Shown here: one piece after another, positions 37,394 to 50,600 of the stretch
How positions within the stretch are numbered: the stretch's first letter is position 1
How the letters are laid out: every line of letters starts with the position of its first letter
NCBI GenBank assembly: GCA_008933995.1
Contig: WARS01000033.1
Span: forward strand, 8,446,287-8,510,286
Direction: 5' to 3'
Source of the DNA: Datnioides undecimradiatus
Lineage: Eukaryota > Chordata > Actinopteri > Lobotiformes > Datnioididae
DNA: 64,000 nt
Translations under genes and position numbers: made by a program
Notes under the pieces: model-generated
Database searches by the model: none
Seen by the model: the letters and a program-made list of their open reading frames with translations, nothing else
What the model was told of the DNA's origin: nothing

Positions 37394-38335
37394 ACTCTCC
37401 TGTATGTTTTTTATCCTATATATGATGGACATTGGGTGGGTGGACAAACAGACAAGTCTATGGGATTGCACATTATGATAATCACTTAAAGTACAAGAGA
37501 AACTGCATGTGTCGCTGCTATTTAGCATGTTATTATCTCATCAAAGAAGCTGCCTAATAAACACTGATTTGGTGATTTCAGGTTAAAAGACACTTTGAAA
37601 GTTTGACATTTATGTTGACCTTGCAATATTCAAATGGTATTATTAGGTTACAACTATACATGTAAGAATATAGTCATTTCAATGCTTTTGAAACAATGGT
37701 TATGTGACATAGACATCCACATTACTGGCTAAATTTATCCAAGTTTTAACATCAGACATCAGGGTGTGTTTTTACTTGCAAAAATAGCAAATCAGTGTCT
37801 CAAAGTCCTATTAATAAAAAATGATACATTCAAATGAAAGATGCTCATTATACTTCCTTGAAGGGAAACGAGCTATGCAAAACTCAACGCCCAAAGTGAA
37901 ATGCCCTGTAGAAGGACAAAAAGTGTGCTTTAAATATTAACAAACACACGTTTTATTCTCTGATTCTTTATGATTATGTAAATATTTTGTAATTTCAGTT
38001 TTCACTAACACATACGAAACGTGACAAATCGAAGCCTTTTGAGACTGAATACTGTAAATGATCACTTTTAAACCTGCCATTCAGATGTGAGGAAATGACA
38101 AAATCACAGTTTTCACATTCTGTCGATGTACCAAAGCCACACTGTGGACCTGGAGGGAAAACTCAGGATTCTTTCTCTGTCTTTTATTTTCTTTGTTTGT
38201 TACCAGCACTTAAGAAAAATGTCTTCAGTAATCCCGCAGCAGGTTGTATGCCAAATTATTCAGGTGAATTGTTGAATTGTTTTTGCAGGTGTTTTTTTTT
38301 TTCACAATTTAAATAAAGATGTTGTTCACATTACA
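37394..38335 (+). other. tbx2: tbx2 3' UTR with two possible polyadenylation signals
   Basis: AATAAA occurs at 37556-37561 (short 3' UTR) and again at 38313-38318 (long 3' UTR), the latter followed by GATGTTGTTC. The stretch has no further exon. Which signal is used cannot be told from sequence. Confidence 0.5.
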
Positions 38336-41300
38336 TGCTGTTGTCTCAATATGTTTAGAATATATAGAAACATTATTGTTGGTGTTACATTACACATTAA
38401 GTATCCGTATGTCTGTTGTCAGAAACAGGTTAGATGTCATGTTACTTGCCATCCTGCTCTGTTCAGCACTGCTCTAAGACTCCACAATTAGTAACTGCCT
38501 ATCCTATTTACAGCCTAGACCAAAATAAAGGCAAATCCCTGATAACACTATTTAAATCCCAAAAAATACTCATCAGTTAATTTTGTTAAGTATTTTATGT
38601 TGTGAATTAATAAGCAATCATTTCTAATTATCATTGTTAGAATTATTGCCCATGAAAGGTCACTGTCTATACATTGACACATGCATGTATTATTGATTTC
38701 TTGGTCTTCCTGGTATTGAGTTGGTCTCGGTTCAAAAGCTGGATTATCCCTTGCAGATTAGGATCTGTCTGGATGTTAGGCGTAATCCTTTAAATTAAAC
38801 CCTTTAATAAACCCTTGTGGTTACCAGTTTAGGCCTGTCCCTAATTATCTATGTTGCTTTCTGTTGTAGATGTACTGTGCACTGGCCTCAGCTGCTCTTG
38901 TAACCACATTACTCCAGCCATCTTTCTGCCACTCCAAAAGAGTTGACAGTTGAGTGCGTTGTAAGGTAAAGACGGCTATGAACCTAATGATCTTGATTCT
39001 GAAGTAATGATTGTGGCACTGCTGCTCAATCTCTCTCTAGGAACACGTAATGATCATGTTTATTCTAAATTGGCTACAAAAACCCAAAAAACATGTGCAT
39101 TCAGAAATTACATTTTTACTGCATTTTATAGTTTGTGCATGCTTGTTGAAGCTTCACTGCTGCAAACTAAAAGTGGTCCCATGCAACAGCTGCTGCAATG
39201 CCCTTGGCTATGGCAATGGTGGCTGAGCATTAAAGGTGAACGAGCAAGTCTGCAGTCCTGCACACTTCATTCCATATGCATGAGTGCAGCTCACTGCTTG
39301 CTAGGGCAATTCCCAAAACATCTCTGCTTGTGACAGCAAAGTTACACTTCAGTTGCTAATCCCTCTGCCCTTACGGAGGGAACTGCACCAAAAAAATCCT
39401 GATGTCTGATGGACACCAGCAGGGATGTTTGGAGGAAGAGCTATCAGAGGGAAAAGCCTGCATGTGGACATATCAAGTCATGTGGATACTGCAAGAAAAC
39501 ACTGGCACTAACACTAACAGACGCACCTGTGAAATAGTTTACATCTGGAAAGACACTAGAGATCAATAATTAATATTCAAGCTTTTACAGATCAGACATT
39601 TTTAAAATATGTTTTTAGAACCAAGAAGAGCTGATTTCTGGTCTTTGGCGTGAAGGAAAAACGAACACAATGTTGGCTCATACAGCACGAGAAAATAGCT
39701 TTTTGTAGCAGCATTTCTCGTTTTCCTGAGCTCACCAGGGGCCAATGTTGTTTATTGCCATAGGAATACCACATAAACCACGAACAGCTACGTTTAAACA
39801 CAAAACAGTGCTATACCCTAATAGATCTCAAATGTAAGACATTTTGCATATTGCATATTGCTCTGCACTGGCACATGGTACAACAAAATATAACTTAATA
39901 GTGGTTCACACTGTTTAAAGTATTTTTTTCAATTCAACTTCACACTCTATTAAATGTAGAGATTGGTCTCAATTATTTAGTCTTATTTTAAGAATAATGA
40001 AGAAGCCAGCATCTAAACATCTCTATTAGCATATTTTCCTGTCATGACAAAATAACCTTTGCCTGACATTAAAAAAAGTTGGCGGCTAAAAAGTCAGGTG
40101 CTCTCCCAGGAGAAACATTGATCTGAAAGACCCTCCCTCCTCCTCCTTCTATTGTGTCCTTTTTCTCCTTGGCTGAGCGTCGTGTTACACCAAAAGAACA
40201 TCCCCGCTGGCTCCAAAATGTTGCGAAGAGGTCAACTGTAAAGTTTTTCAAAAAGCAGAAAAGTTCAGTGTTGATGAATTCTTGGGGGCTGGAAGAAGGG
40301 AGACCCTTGAGCACTGAAAAGACAGTCAGTGGCATCACTACCCAGACTCCAATACTTTAGGCCCAGACAGGCAGGCAATAGCATGGAGCGGGAATGAAAG
40401 CAGTTATCTCACATTGCAGAACATGTACAGTGCTAACTTAAAGGCTATTAGCTTACAGACAGGTTAATATTTCAACCACATGGCTCTCCCTCTGTATAAT
40501 TGATCTGGGATGTCTCTGGAGAGATAGTACACTTTCTCAGGTCTGTAAAGCTCAGATGGGATTTGTAAATTAATCATGATCCATTGCATGACGCAGTGTC
40601 AAAGCAGAAAACACAGCATATCTGCGCTTTAAATTTCATCAGAAAGTCAGTGCTGAGAAAAAAACGTCAACGCGGATGGCTTAAAGACACTCATCTGTAG
40701 CATACAATATGAATAGCGCTCTTAACGGGGGTATCATCTAAAAAGCCTGTGTTATCATGAATAAAGCACAAGAGTGCACCTTGCGGGGCTTTCTTAGAGC
40801 ACGGATACAAAAAGGTGCGTAGACGCTTACGGTTTGAATTCACTAGCTAAACCCTAGAAAAAGGCAGACCTGACATAGAGACTAATGTGTAAAAATATAA
40901 TATGATACTAATGGGAAGATAGTACAGCTAGTAGATAGTGATAGTGCAGCTAGTACAAGCAACCACACCTTGCACACTGTTATTACTTGCAATTTTTTTT
41001 TATCATTTTCAATACACATGGCAGATAGCTTCTATATTTCCAAATGACTAGAGTATCATGGGAACCCTGATGGAGCTTCACTGCTTTGCTTACTCTCCCT
41101 AACAAGGAACAATGGAAATCACAACTGGGCTGACTTACTTTCTCCCCACGGAGCAGCGAAAGGTTTGATGGTGATCACTGAGAACGTCCTCTGACTGTTA
41201 CATTGTGGATTTCTTTTCAGTAAATGCATTCAAATTGATACAGTCTGAATACACCCCAAAACAAATAACAAATAGATTCAAGCAGGCTTCATCACTGACA

Positions 41301-42199
41301 CGTGTTAGATTAAATGTGTTAGTAGACGTGTTCTCATATTATATATAGTAATGGTATTTCAAAAATGCATCATGTTATCCCTTCTGTTACACATATAGTG
41401 GCGTGTATTATATCCTATCTCGTTCCTCTTGCTCTTAGCTCAAATATCCAAAGGAAAAAAAAAAAAAAGTAAATATAGAAGTCACAGCATATGAACAGAA
41501 ATGTAATTATTCCTCATCTTGGTAAATATACAAATACATGCCACTGATCCTGAAAAAAATATGAAATGCAAATGCAAATTATTTAAAGTGAAGTTTTATA
41601 TCTGGCATGGGAAGATGACATTCTTGGTCTATTAGGATAGTACGTAGTTTGCTGACAGAAACTGAATTAACGCTGTTGATGTGACAGAACATCAACAGAA
41701 ACATCTTTGAACATAGGATCACTGTCTTAACTTTCAAAAACTGTTAAAAACTTGCTCTTGTCCAAAACTGACTGTACGTACAGATGGTAAACTAAGGGAC
41801 TCTGAAGCCATCTAGTGGATCAGGGCTGCAGTTACAGACTGTAACGTTTAAATTGGAAATCCTAGCAGCAGTGAGAGGTTACATAACTAAATTTAAATCT
41901 TCACATTTTATGACATGGATCTTGTTTGATCTGCCCATTATGCTCCTTTAAAAACCAAACATCTGAATAGCTTATTTTTTCCCAAAGCAACATGCCAGTA
42001 ACAAGATTGCAGGCGCATTAAGTGACGCATAGCTCCATACAAAATAACTATTTTTTTCCAGAATAAAATCACTATTTATAACCTGATTTACAAGATAAGC
42101 AGTAGAGCTTAACCTGCAGTCTGATCCACTGTCCCAGCGGGAAGCAAAGCTATACTTTTAAAAAGTTGCATTTTTTTTGTACCTTTATCCAAGCCAAAA
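38336..42199. other. Intergenic DNA, nothing recognised
   Basis: AT-rich, with short A and T runs and no exon, RNA gene or clear repeat family. In other vertebrates tbx4 follows tbx2; no T-box exon was recognised in either direction here. Confidence 0.55.
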
Positions 42200-42360
42200 G
42201 ACTTGGTATTTTAAAATACACTTTATTTACGCTTTATATGAAAATTTACTTTGCTTACATTTTAGGAACCGATCTCATTGCACTAATGATCTTTGGCGGC
42301 ACATGCGGAAGCTGGTGCAGATACAGATATTTAATATTAATTACATTTTACAGTTAAAGC

Positions 42361-42591
42361 TTAGACTCGATGAGTCTTGCTGCTTATTTTTGCCATAAAA
42401 ACATCATAAGATGTGCTTTTGTCATTGTAACTGCTGTCTTGTCGAACAAGTTTAGTGTGTTCACGACCAAGTTCAACAACAGAAACGACCCCTTCAGGAT
42501 AACAAAGACCTGAAACCGTGGAACCTTTTTCAAACCACACGTTAAGTCCCGGTCCAGCACATTGCTGTACATGCACGAGGAGAGACCGCAT
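42361..42591 (-). CDS. Possible short minus-strand ORF, 76 residues, unknown
   Basis: A minus-strand ATG at 42589-42591 opens a 76-residue frame ending ISSKTHRV. I do not recognise the product. Its context is gene-like: upstream (about 42600-42660) lie a GC box (GGGGCGGG on the minus strand) and a CCAAT box (CCAATCAG), and downstream near 42220 the minus strand has AATAAA (TTTATT on plus). The open frame continues upstream without an ATG. A second overlapping minus frame is about equally open, so composition alone could explain it. It could be a small gene, the first exon of a longer one, a non-coding RNA, or chance. Confidence 0.25.
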   Translation of the reverse strand: MRSLLVHVQQCAGPGLNVWFEKGSTVSGLCYPEGVVSVVELGREHTKLVRQDSSYNDKSTSYDVFMAKISSKTHRV

Positions 42592-42680
42592 CCTCCGGGT
42601 CCCGCCCCTCCTGTAACTCCACTTAATCCGCCCACAAAGATCAGTCTGAAATCTGATTGGTTCTTTGCGAATCAACCCTT
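42540..42680 (-). promoter_or_regulatory. Possible isolated CpG-rich promoter
   Basis: A short GC-rich island in AT-rich DNA holding CCCGCCCCTCC (GC box) and CTGATTGGTT (inverted CCAAT). The order of elements fits transcription to the left. It is about 5 kb after tbx2 and 2 kb before acaca, so it could instead be a distal element of either. Confidence 0.35.
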
Positions 42681-42699
42681 CCTAGAGCTATGTGAAATA

Positions 42700-43849
42700 G
42701 ATTGGAAAATATTTACTGTACCGTCAGTCTTTTCTGCCAGTATATGCGAGCTGTTTAATGTAGCAACTGATGATGTGTCTATGGAAGCTCTAAATTTATT
42801 TGCCTGAATATAGCCGGCAAATTCTGTAAGAGTAACCCCCCTGTGCCTTAATATAGTTTATTTAGTTGCACTAAGAAATACTGACAGCCACCAAATCACA
42901 ACAATCACCCAGACAAGTAAGAAGTACTATAATAATAAAAATATTAAAGTAAAAGTAGAATTAAACAATATTATTTCAAATGAATTAAAATTACACTATT
43001 GCTGACTAGATGTATGTACAGTGGAAGTGTAGATAATGGGTTTTTGAGGTGGGAGGTGGGCCTCACCATGCTTGCAGTAAACAGTTTTGGGAAGGCTCAG
43101 TTAATGGAAGTAAAAAACAACAACAACACCAACAACAAAAAAACATTAGTTACATTAGTTATAACATTAGTTACCAAAAAAGACTACAACAGATAGCCAA
43201 AATGTGTGCGTGTGATTGGGTTAAATCTGTTAAAGAATCGTTAAAGAAATCTGAGGGAAATTTACTGTTTCCTCACTTTCCCAGAGTCAGAAACTAATGA
43301 ATGCATTAGGACAAACATTTGTAAATATTTTGTTCTCTGTCAAAAAGCAATGTCAAAAAGCAATATTGGGCTACTAATAGGCCCAATTTATTTATTTTTT
43401 TTAATTTTAAAATCATATGTCTCTAACAGAATGTTGATCCCTGTAGGCATCCAGGAATTGAGAGAAACTAAGACAGTAAACTAAGGAGGGCGTGAGGGGA
43501 CATCTCTCTTCAGCTTTTGTACGGGGAGTAGGCCCACATGTTCAGATTGCCAAAATTTAGATTAAACAAGGTTATCATCATCAAATAGAAATAAACCAAT
43601 TGACTTCATTGTTACTATAGCATCGGTGCGTTCATTTTTTACAACGTGGGTGTAGCATTTGGCAAATTTTTTATAGTTTTAATCATTTCATTTAACAAAA
43701 AAATAAGAGGAACTTTTTTAATATACATGATTATTAAAATTACTTAAAATACAAAACAGAATGTTTGAATACCTTCATGCAACATAAAGAGGCATATTAG
43801 AAAATAAAGGCGTGCATCTATCATATTTAAATCATGTAGTTTTTATTTC
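42700..43849. other. Intergenic DNA, nothing recognised
   Basis: AT-rich with a short AAC/AAT-rich patch near 43114-43145 and no supported gene. Confidence 0.5.
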
Positions 43850-44558
43850 AGTTCCTGCATGGCATATTTGGCGGCCATCTTTGGTGTACCGCCTCGCGTT
43901 TGGAGTCTTTTCTACTTGCTATATTTCTATAGCGGAAGCTACGGTCAGAGGTCAATGTCCAGGAGTAACCTGCCTGCGCATCATCACATCACCCCACTCT
44001 CTGCTGTTAAAGCGTCTGCCGGAGCCGTGTGACCTCATCATGATGTGATTTTTTTCCCCCATCATCGCTGGAAACAGGGATGTCACACAGACACAATTAA
44101 TTTATCGACCTCTCGGACTCAACTCTTTCAGGATTACGTTTCGGTGCGTGTCCGCCGGTGAGTTGCTCGCCTCGATGTTTATCTCAGATTATGTTACACA
44201 AGTCTGCCTGTCATTAGTCGCGCTCAGAGCGCTGCGACCACGCCACAGTACAGCGCGCCTGCAGCGCACTCAGCAATACTGTATTAGAGCCGTTACTTAC
44301 TGTGGTATTATAACTGTATTAGCTGCTGCCGGTAAGCTAGCTAATGCCTACGTTATTAGCATCCGCCCCTCAGCTTTATCCGCGGCTGCTGTTGAGTAAG
44401 GAAGTTAGCTTTGACTTGACAGGTGTCGCGAATTAGCTGACTGAACGCTAACATTATCTTAAAAAGCATTTCATGTGCTTTGCCATATGATAACGCGGTA
44501 TCTGTCAGAAGTTTCGGTCAGCTAACAAGCTAAACGCACTTCTCGGGATGTTTCTGTA
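43850..44558 (+). promoter_or_regulatory. acaca: acaca promoter and 5' UTR
   Basis: CG-richer than its flanks. Includes GGCGGCCATCTTTGG near 43870, a YY1-type GCCATCTT element of the sort often found at transcription starts, and GAGCGCTGCG near 44227. No TATA box is obvious. The 5' UTR just before the leader ATG contains a four-codon upstream frame (44548-44559). Confidence 0.45.
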
Positions 44559-44559
44559 A
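44548..44559 (+). promoter_or_regulatory. Minimal upstream ORF overlapping the acaca leader ATG
   Basis: ATG TTT CTG TAA, whose stop shares a base with the leader start codon (TAATG). If the transcript begins upstream, ribosomes terminating here could reinitiate on the leader ATG or continue to the next start, so it may tune which N-terminus is made. Confidence 0.45.
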
Positions 44560-44640
44560 TGTTTCCCTGGCTCACGTTTACGGCGTGTCTGGCTGGAGTG
44601 CTCGGCTTGTTTTTCTGGTCCCGCAAGCAACTATCGATAG
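44559..44640 (+). CDS. acaca: acaca leader exon with hydrophobic N-terminus
   Basis: ATG at 44559 starts [20 protein letters not shown] then SRKQLSI, and the exon ends at a good donor (GTAAGG). It is phase 1, and exon 2 at 45364 supplies 29 bases that join in frame to the MAQQ start, adding 37 residues. Residues 2-20 are a continuous hydrophobic stretch followed by basic residues, like the mitochondrial-outer-membrane anchor of ACACB. Human ACACA also has an isoform longer by 37 residues, though of different sequence. The shorter start at 45393 (MAQQDG) gives the ordinary cytosolic form. The leader frame could be fortuitous. Confidence 0.55.
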
Positions 44641-47600
44641 GTAAGGTTAAGGTGTGCCTCACGTGGGAGCCTACTCCTTTAACTTGCACGAGCAGGTGGA
44701 CAAAACACTGTAGTCGTAGAAGCGGACAGGTCGGACTGCACGGGGGAAGCCAAATGACATGTTTCCATAGTTAAAATAATTAAAACTTATTGAAGGAGGC
44801 AGTGAAGGAGTAGCCCTTTACCTGAGCAGGTAATGGTAAACTATGTGCTCTAAAATCAGTGCATGCATTTGCTTTAACCTAGACAATGCATGCGTTTGTG
44901 TGTGCATTGGTTTGAATTGCCATGCACACTTGCAGGCAGGGTTTATACATCTTATATAGAGTTTTCAGATGTTTGCTAGGTTGGTTGTATTGTTTCACGT
45001 GGTTGCAGCTATTTGTGGATACAGATGCTTCTGGCTGTGTGATTACTGGTTACAGTATTAGCAGCATTGCATGGAAATTGTGATTATTTCATCCTTCTTG
45101 GATTCTCATATTCATAGATTTCTTTGGTATGTGTGATAATAGCACTTTTTCAGAACCTGCCCACAATGTACTGATGCTCCCAGTTTGAGTCCTGGTGTCG
45201 CAATACCAGTTGCTTTATCAGGATACTTAAGTTCATGAAACCCACTTTTGCAATATGACAAACAGCATCACATGCCAGCCAAGGCGACACACTGTACCCT
45301 GATGATGTTTGGACTCTTTATCTCCTCTATAACTATCGCTGCTGCCGTTGTGTTTCTTGCCAGTGTTTGCAGCCTGTTCGTGTCGCCCAGCCATGGCACA
45401 GCAGGACGGTGCTGCTAAGAAGAACCCAACTGTTGCAGCGCTGCATTCTCACTTTATGGTGGGATCAGTGTCGGAGGAGAACTCTGAGGATGAAAACCAA
45501 GGGAAGCCTGACGTGCAGCTGGAGGAAAAGGAGACCCGGTCCTTGTCACCATCCTCCGTGAGCTCAGACAGCACCTACGAAATAGGATTTGACCACATCG
45601 ACGGCCCCATACACAATCTAAGGTTGGACTCCAAACTTGCTCTGTCTGTCTCCAGATGTTCATTTACAATTTTTTGCTAAATGTAGTGCATGTGATATAC
45701 ATGTGTGTGACAAGGGACGATAAGTTCTTTTCTCATCTTTTTTTCTCTCAGGCGTCCAGACAAATTCATATCAATAATGTGCCATATTTTCAAAACTACT
45801 TTTAACATTTTCTGAACTTAAAAACTTAAAATACCTAAAGATCTTGGGAGAAATAAAAACTGTTTGCAGTTAAATGATCACATATTTTGAAGCCCTTACA
45901 TTCAGCAGCCTTCAGTTAAGTTCTTCTAAGTGGCTTAAAGCACATAAATGTGAGATACAAAGGGAAGATGAGGAGGAGGAGACTAATCCTACTGGAGCAG
46001 GCCTATAGTCCAAAATGAGTACATTCTGTACATACTGTGTACTCCCCCTTGGCGCGGTAGCCCCTTTTTTACAGCACATGTGAAAAAAATGTGGTTTCAC
46101 AAGCCGCGTACTGCTCAAGGGTTTGTCTGTGCTGAGTCTGCGAGGTCGGCCCGGGAAGAGGGGCGCAGACTCCAGAATGTCGATTTGGCAAAGTTGGAAA
46201 AATGTTCACACACACACATAGAAATTGCCGATCCACCAGTGAAAAGCAGCTATTCAGTATGGACAGAAAGTGTGTGTAAAGCTTCCAGGAGTCTTTAGTG
46301 TCGCTGCCAGCACCAGGTTTTTCACTGGTGTCCCTCAGCCTTCTCCGTTCACAGATGGAGAATTTCAAATTGCATTTTCCCCTAAAGCTTCACAGAAGAT
46401 TTGTGTCTGTTAGTCAACTGAGAGGTTAACTGCTCTGCAGAATATATTCATCATAATTATTATGACTGTTGGCTGATGTAAAGACTGCGACTACTTATTG
46501 TTCAACAACCACGTAGATAGCTGTGTTGTTTCACCTCATTAGCTTGTGTGCTTGTCTGGAAAGGTTTTACTTTATCTATATAAGAAAACAAGAGCTTCTT
46601 GATCTCAGTTGCTTCATACAGCCTGGTTTTGAGTGATTGGTTTCACAAAGACCAAGGGGGTGAGAGATGGGAAACTTAAAGAAGTGGGGGTGGCAGTTTT
46701 AAAACTGGCTGTACTGGATGGGGGCGTCTTCCTCCTCCACCCCCCCTAAATGTCTCTCTCATAGGACAGAGAATTGAAATCAGAGCCTCCATTCAGTAGC
46801 GACTCATTTGTCTGGTGCCGGTAACCCCTACAATGATGCAATAATGCAGTATCAGGCCACAGAAGCCAGCCAGCCAAACGAGCCCAGACTCTGCCACACC
46901 CTCCAGCTGATAGTCATATCCCTCCCCCTGTACTACCCATTCCCCCGTACAGTTCCCCTACAGGGTGGAGCTTTGTTCACACAGCTCTGCAAGTCCATTT
47001 GGAGGCACTTGCCCAAGCATGTAAACACGTTTGAGGACTGTAAGGTTTCCAGTTCTGTTGTGCACTATATGTTGTGCCCTATCAGCAGTTATATTATAAG
47101 AAGAGTGTTTATCTCTTAAAGTAATAGTGTCGACAATTTACTGTTCTATACCATCATTACCATCCTTCCTACGCATCATCTTTAACGTTTACTGTTGTCA
47201 TAGATTGAATGAGGCTGCAACTCACCTGCAAGCTATAAAAACTGAAGATAAGGAACAGTCGTGAAATCCCGTTAGAGGAATCAGTCTTTTATCAACATGA
47301 GCTGATATGAGTGGTTTTTTATCTTCTGTGCTGTGAACGCTAAACTGCCACAAGACCGGCACAGGTGAAGCCGATAGCCTAAGCATTACCTGCTTGTTAT
47401 TGGAACTGTGACCAAATACCCCTCTATTTCCAAAACTACAGGGCCATTACATGCCTTCTTTGTATTTCTCAAAACAGGCCAAGCATGTCAGGGCTGCACC
47501 TGGTGAAGCAAGGCAGAGATCGCCGGCGTATTGATCTCCAGAGGGACTTCACTGTGGCCTCTCCAGCTGAGTTTGTCACTCGCTTCGGTGGCAACAAGGT

Positions 47601-50600
47601 CATAGAGAAGGTGATGATTGTAATTTCTTTTTCAGCACATTCTTGTTGGGAATGAGTCATGCTTTATTCACAGATGGTACTCAGTATGTGCAACCTCTTT
47701 AATAATTAAAAGAAACCAGTGAAGCATTCTAAAACAAATCAGCTTTGTGTTTGCATTGCACACCCATGAAATGAAATGACTATTACAGCAAAAAAAAAGC
47801 ACAATGCATATCCTGCAGACACTGTAGTCGCTGTGGTAGGATTAATTATTAATAAAGTGTTTTTACTTTTGTGAGCAAAGCCCACTTTCATAACTCAACT
47901 ATTTGGCCTTTCCAGGTGCTTATTGCCAACAATGGCATTGCAGCTGTCAAGTGCATGCGCTCCATCCGCCGCTGGGCCTATGAGATGTTTCGCAACGAAA
48001 GGGCAATCCGCTTTGTTGTAATGGTGACCCCAGAGGACCTGAAGGCCAATGCAGGTGAGCTCCTGCATGATTTGAAATTTGGTGGATGAGTTTATTTCAG
48101 CTCATTTGCAGTGCAGCCTTTGCTAATCTAGAAGATATTGCAGATGTGACTGCAGCAAGATCAAATGGTAAAAAAACATGGTCTCTGTGTTGCAGAGTAC
48201 ATCAAAATGGCGGATCACTACGTACCTGTGCCAGGTGGGACTAACAACAACAACTATGCCAACGTGGAGCTCATTCTGGACATTGCTAAACGCATACCTG
48301 TTCAGGTACCACACACACACACACACAATTGCTGTTGTTTTCCCACAGCAATACATAATTTTATCATCAATTGAATCCATGTTGGGGTCTTTATAGGCGG
48401 TGTGGGCTGGATGGGGTCATGCCTCAGAGAACCCCAAACTCCCAGAACTCCTTCACAAGCATGGCATCGCCTTCATGGGTATGTGCAGCTTCTTACCGAT
48501 TATTTTGATAACGTGAGGGTAAGTTAAAGGGTTGACTATGAACTCCACTGCTTTTTTGTTGCTTGCTATTTTCTTAGGACCTCCAAGTCAGGCTATGTGG
48601 GCTCTAGGAGACAAGATTGCCTCATCTATCGTGGCTCAGACTGCTGGCATTCCAACACTGCCCTGGAGCGGCAGCGGTAAGTCACAGTGGTTCCACCAAT
48701 ACCCTCAGATTTAAGTTAAGTTAATGTTGTAAATTGTTTGTTTTAAGCAATGTGTTTCCAAATGTATAAGATCTGAGTTGCGAATTCTTGATTTTTCTGA
48801 AAAAACAAAATTATTAACATCACACCATTTCATTGAATAGTTAGAATTTTCAATATATTGTTTGTCTTTTCCAGGCCTGGCAGTAGAGTGGACCGAGAAC
48901 AACCAGAGGAAGAGAGTCATCAATGTTCCTAATGATATGTATGAGCTTGGCTGCATCCAGGGTGTAGAGGATGGCCTTAAAGTAAGCCTGTCATCTAACT
49001 GCCAGTTTTCACATGTCAAATACACGTCTCTGTATCTACTGTGCATCCTGGCGTGTGTGCTGGAAAGCTGTATGTTTCCATTGCCAGGCTGCAGAAAAGG
49101 TCGGCTACCCTGTAATGGTGAAGGCCTCGGAGGGGGGTGGAGGAAAAGGCATCCGTAAAGTCAACTGTGCTGATGATTTCCCCAACCTCTTCAGACAGGT
49201 AAAACATCGCTGTTGACTTTTATATTACAGAATAGGGTTTAAATGTATTCTTAGAGATCCTCAGGACAAATAGGACTTTCCTTGTGTTTATTGTTGTGAT
49301 TTATTTACTTTCCCCTTTCGTCCTCAGGTCCAGGCAGAAGTACCAGGATCACCTATATTCGTCATGCAGCTAGCCAAGCATGCCCGCCACTTAGAGGTCC
49401 AGATCCTGGCAGATCAGTATGGCAATGCCATTTCGCTGTTTGGTCGAGACTGTTCTGTGCAGCGGCGGCACCAGAAGATCATAGAGGAGGCTCCTGCTTC
49501 CATCGCTACTTCTGATGTGTTTGAGGATATGGAAAGGGTACAAACCATTTAGCATCGTTTGTACTGCTGTATCTGTATAGCTGATAAGTAGACCACCAAG
49601 ACCAACTATGTCAATTCAGATTATTTGAACCTTGAGATAAACAGAATAGCTTTGTCTCCTCAGTGTGCAGTGAAGCTGGCTAAGATGGTTGGGTATGTCA
49701 GTGCGGGTACAGTGGAGTACCTCTACAGCCAGGATGGCAGCTTCTACTTCCTGGAGCTCAACCCCCGTCTGCAGGTGGAACACCCCTGTACAGAGATGGT
49801 GGCCGACGTCAACTTGCCTGCTGCCCAGCTGCAGGTCAGTGTCACCCAGACGCCCTGCGGAGACCGAAAGAGCACGCTCTGTTACATCACATACAATACG
49901 TTAGAGTCTGTGACTGTCCTGTAGCAGACAAAGTTATCACGCTTCACTGCTTGGCACTTCACAGGCCCCCCGTCTCCATGGCAACCGAGTGCAAAAAAAA
50001 TAAAAGGCAATATGCAGTGTCAGTGTAGTAGATTTGGTTTTAGAGTAGCAGGCCCGGTCACATGGTCTGTTCTGCAGTGTTTAGGATTGTGTCTGTATGT
50101 AGGTCAGTGGCAGCCAAGCTGAAGGGCAGTGTTGCTGCAAAAGCTTTGTAGTCAAGCTGATTGGGTGTTATTGTGGGAGTGACACTCTGTCTCTGGCTTA
50201 GACAATGAGAGTATCTTTTCCCAGGCACACAGCAGCACTCACTTTCTCCTTTATTAAATGTCCCGAAAACAGAGATCAGATAAGCATGCTGGGGAACACT
50301 TGTGTGATTAACCCAAAGCAAATAAATTCACAATTAATATATGTGCAGTTCTCTAACGTTCTATACATGTCAGTTCCAAGCATGAACTTGTGCTGTACTA
50401 AAGCCACTATGTTCCATCAGATTGCGATGGGTATCCCTCTTCAAAGGATCAAAGACATCAGGATGCTTTATGGGGTTCAGCCCTGGGGAGACTCCCCCAT
50501 TGACTTTGAGGGTCTGTCGACAGCCCCCTCCCCGCGGGGCCATGTCATTGCTGCACGAATCACCAGTGAAAATCCTGACGAGGTAAAATTCACCCTGGTC

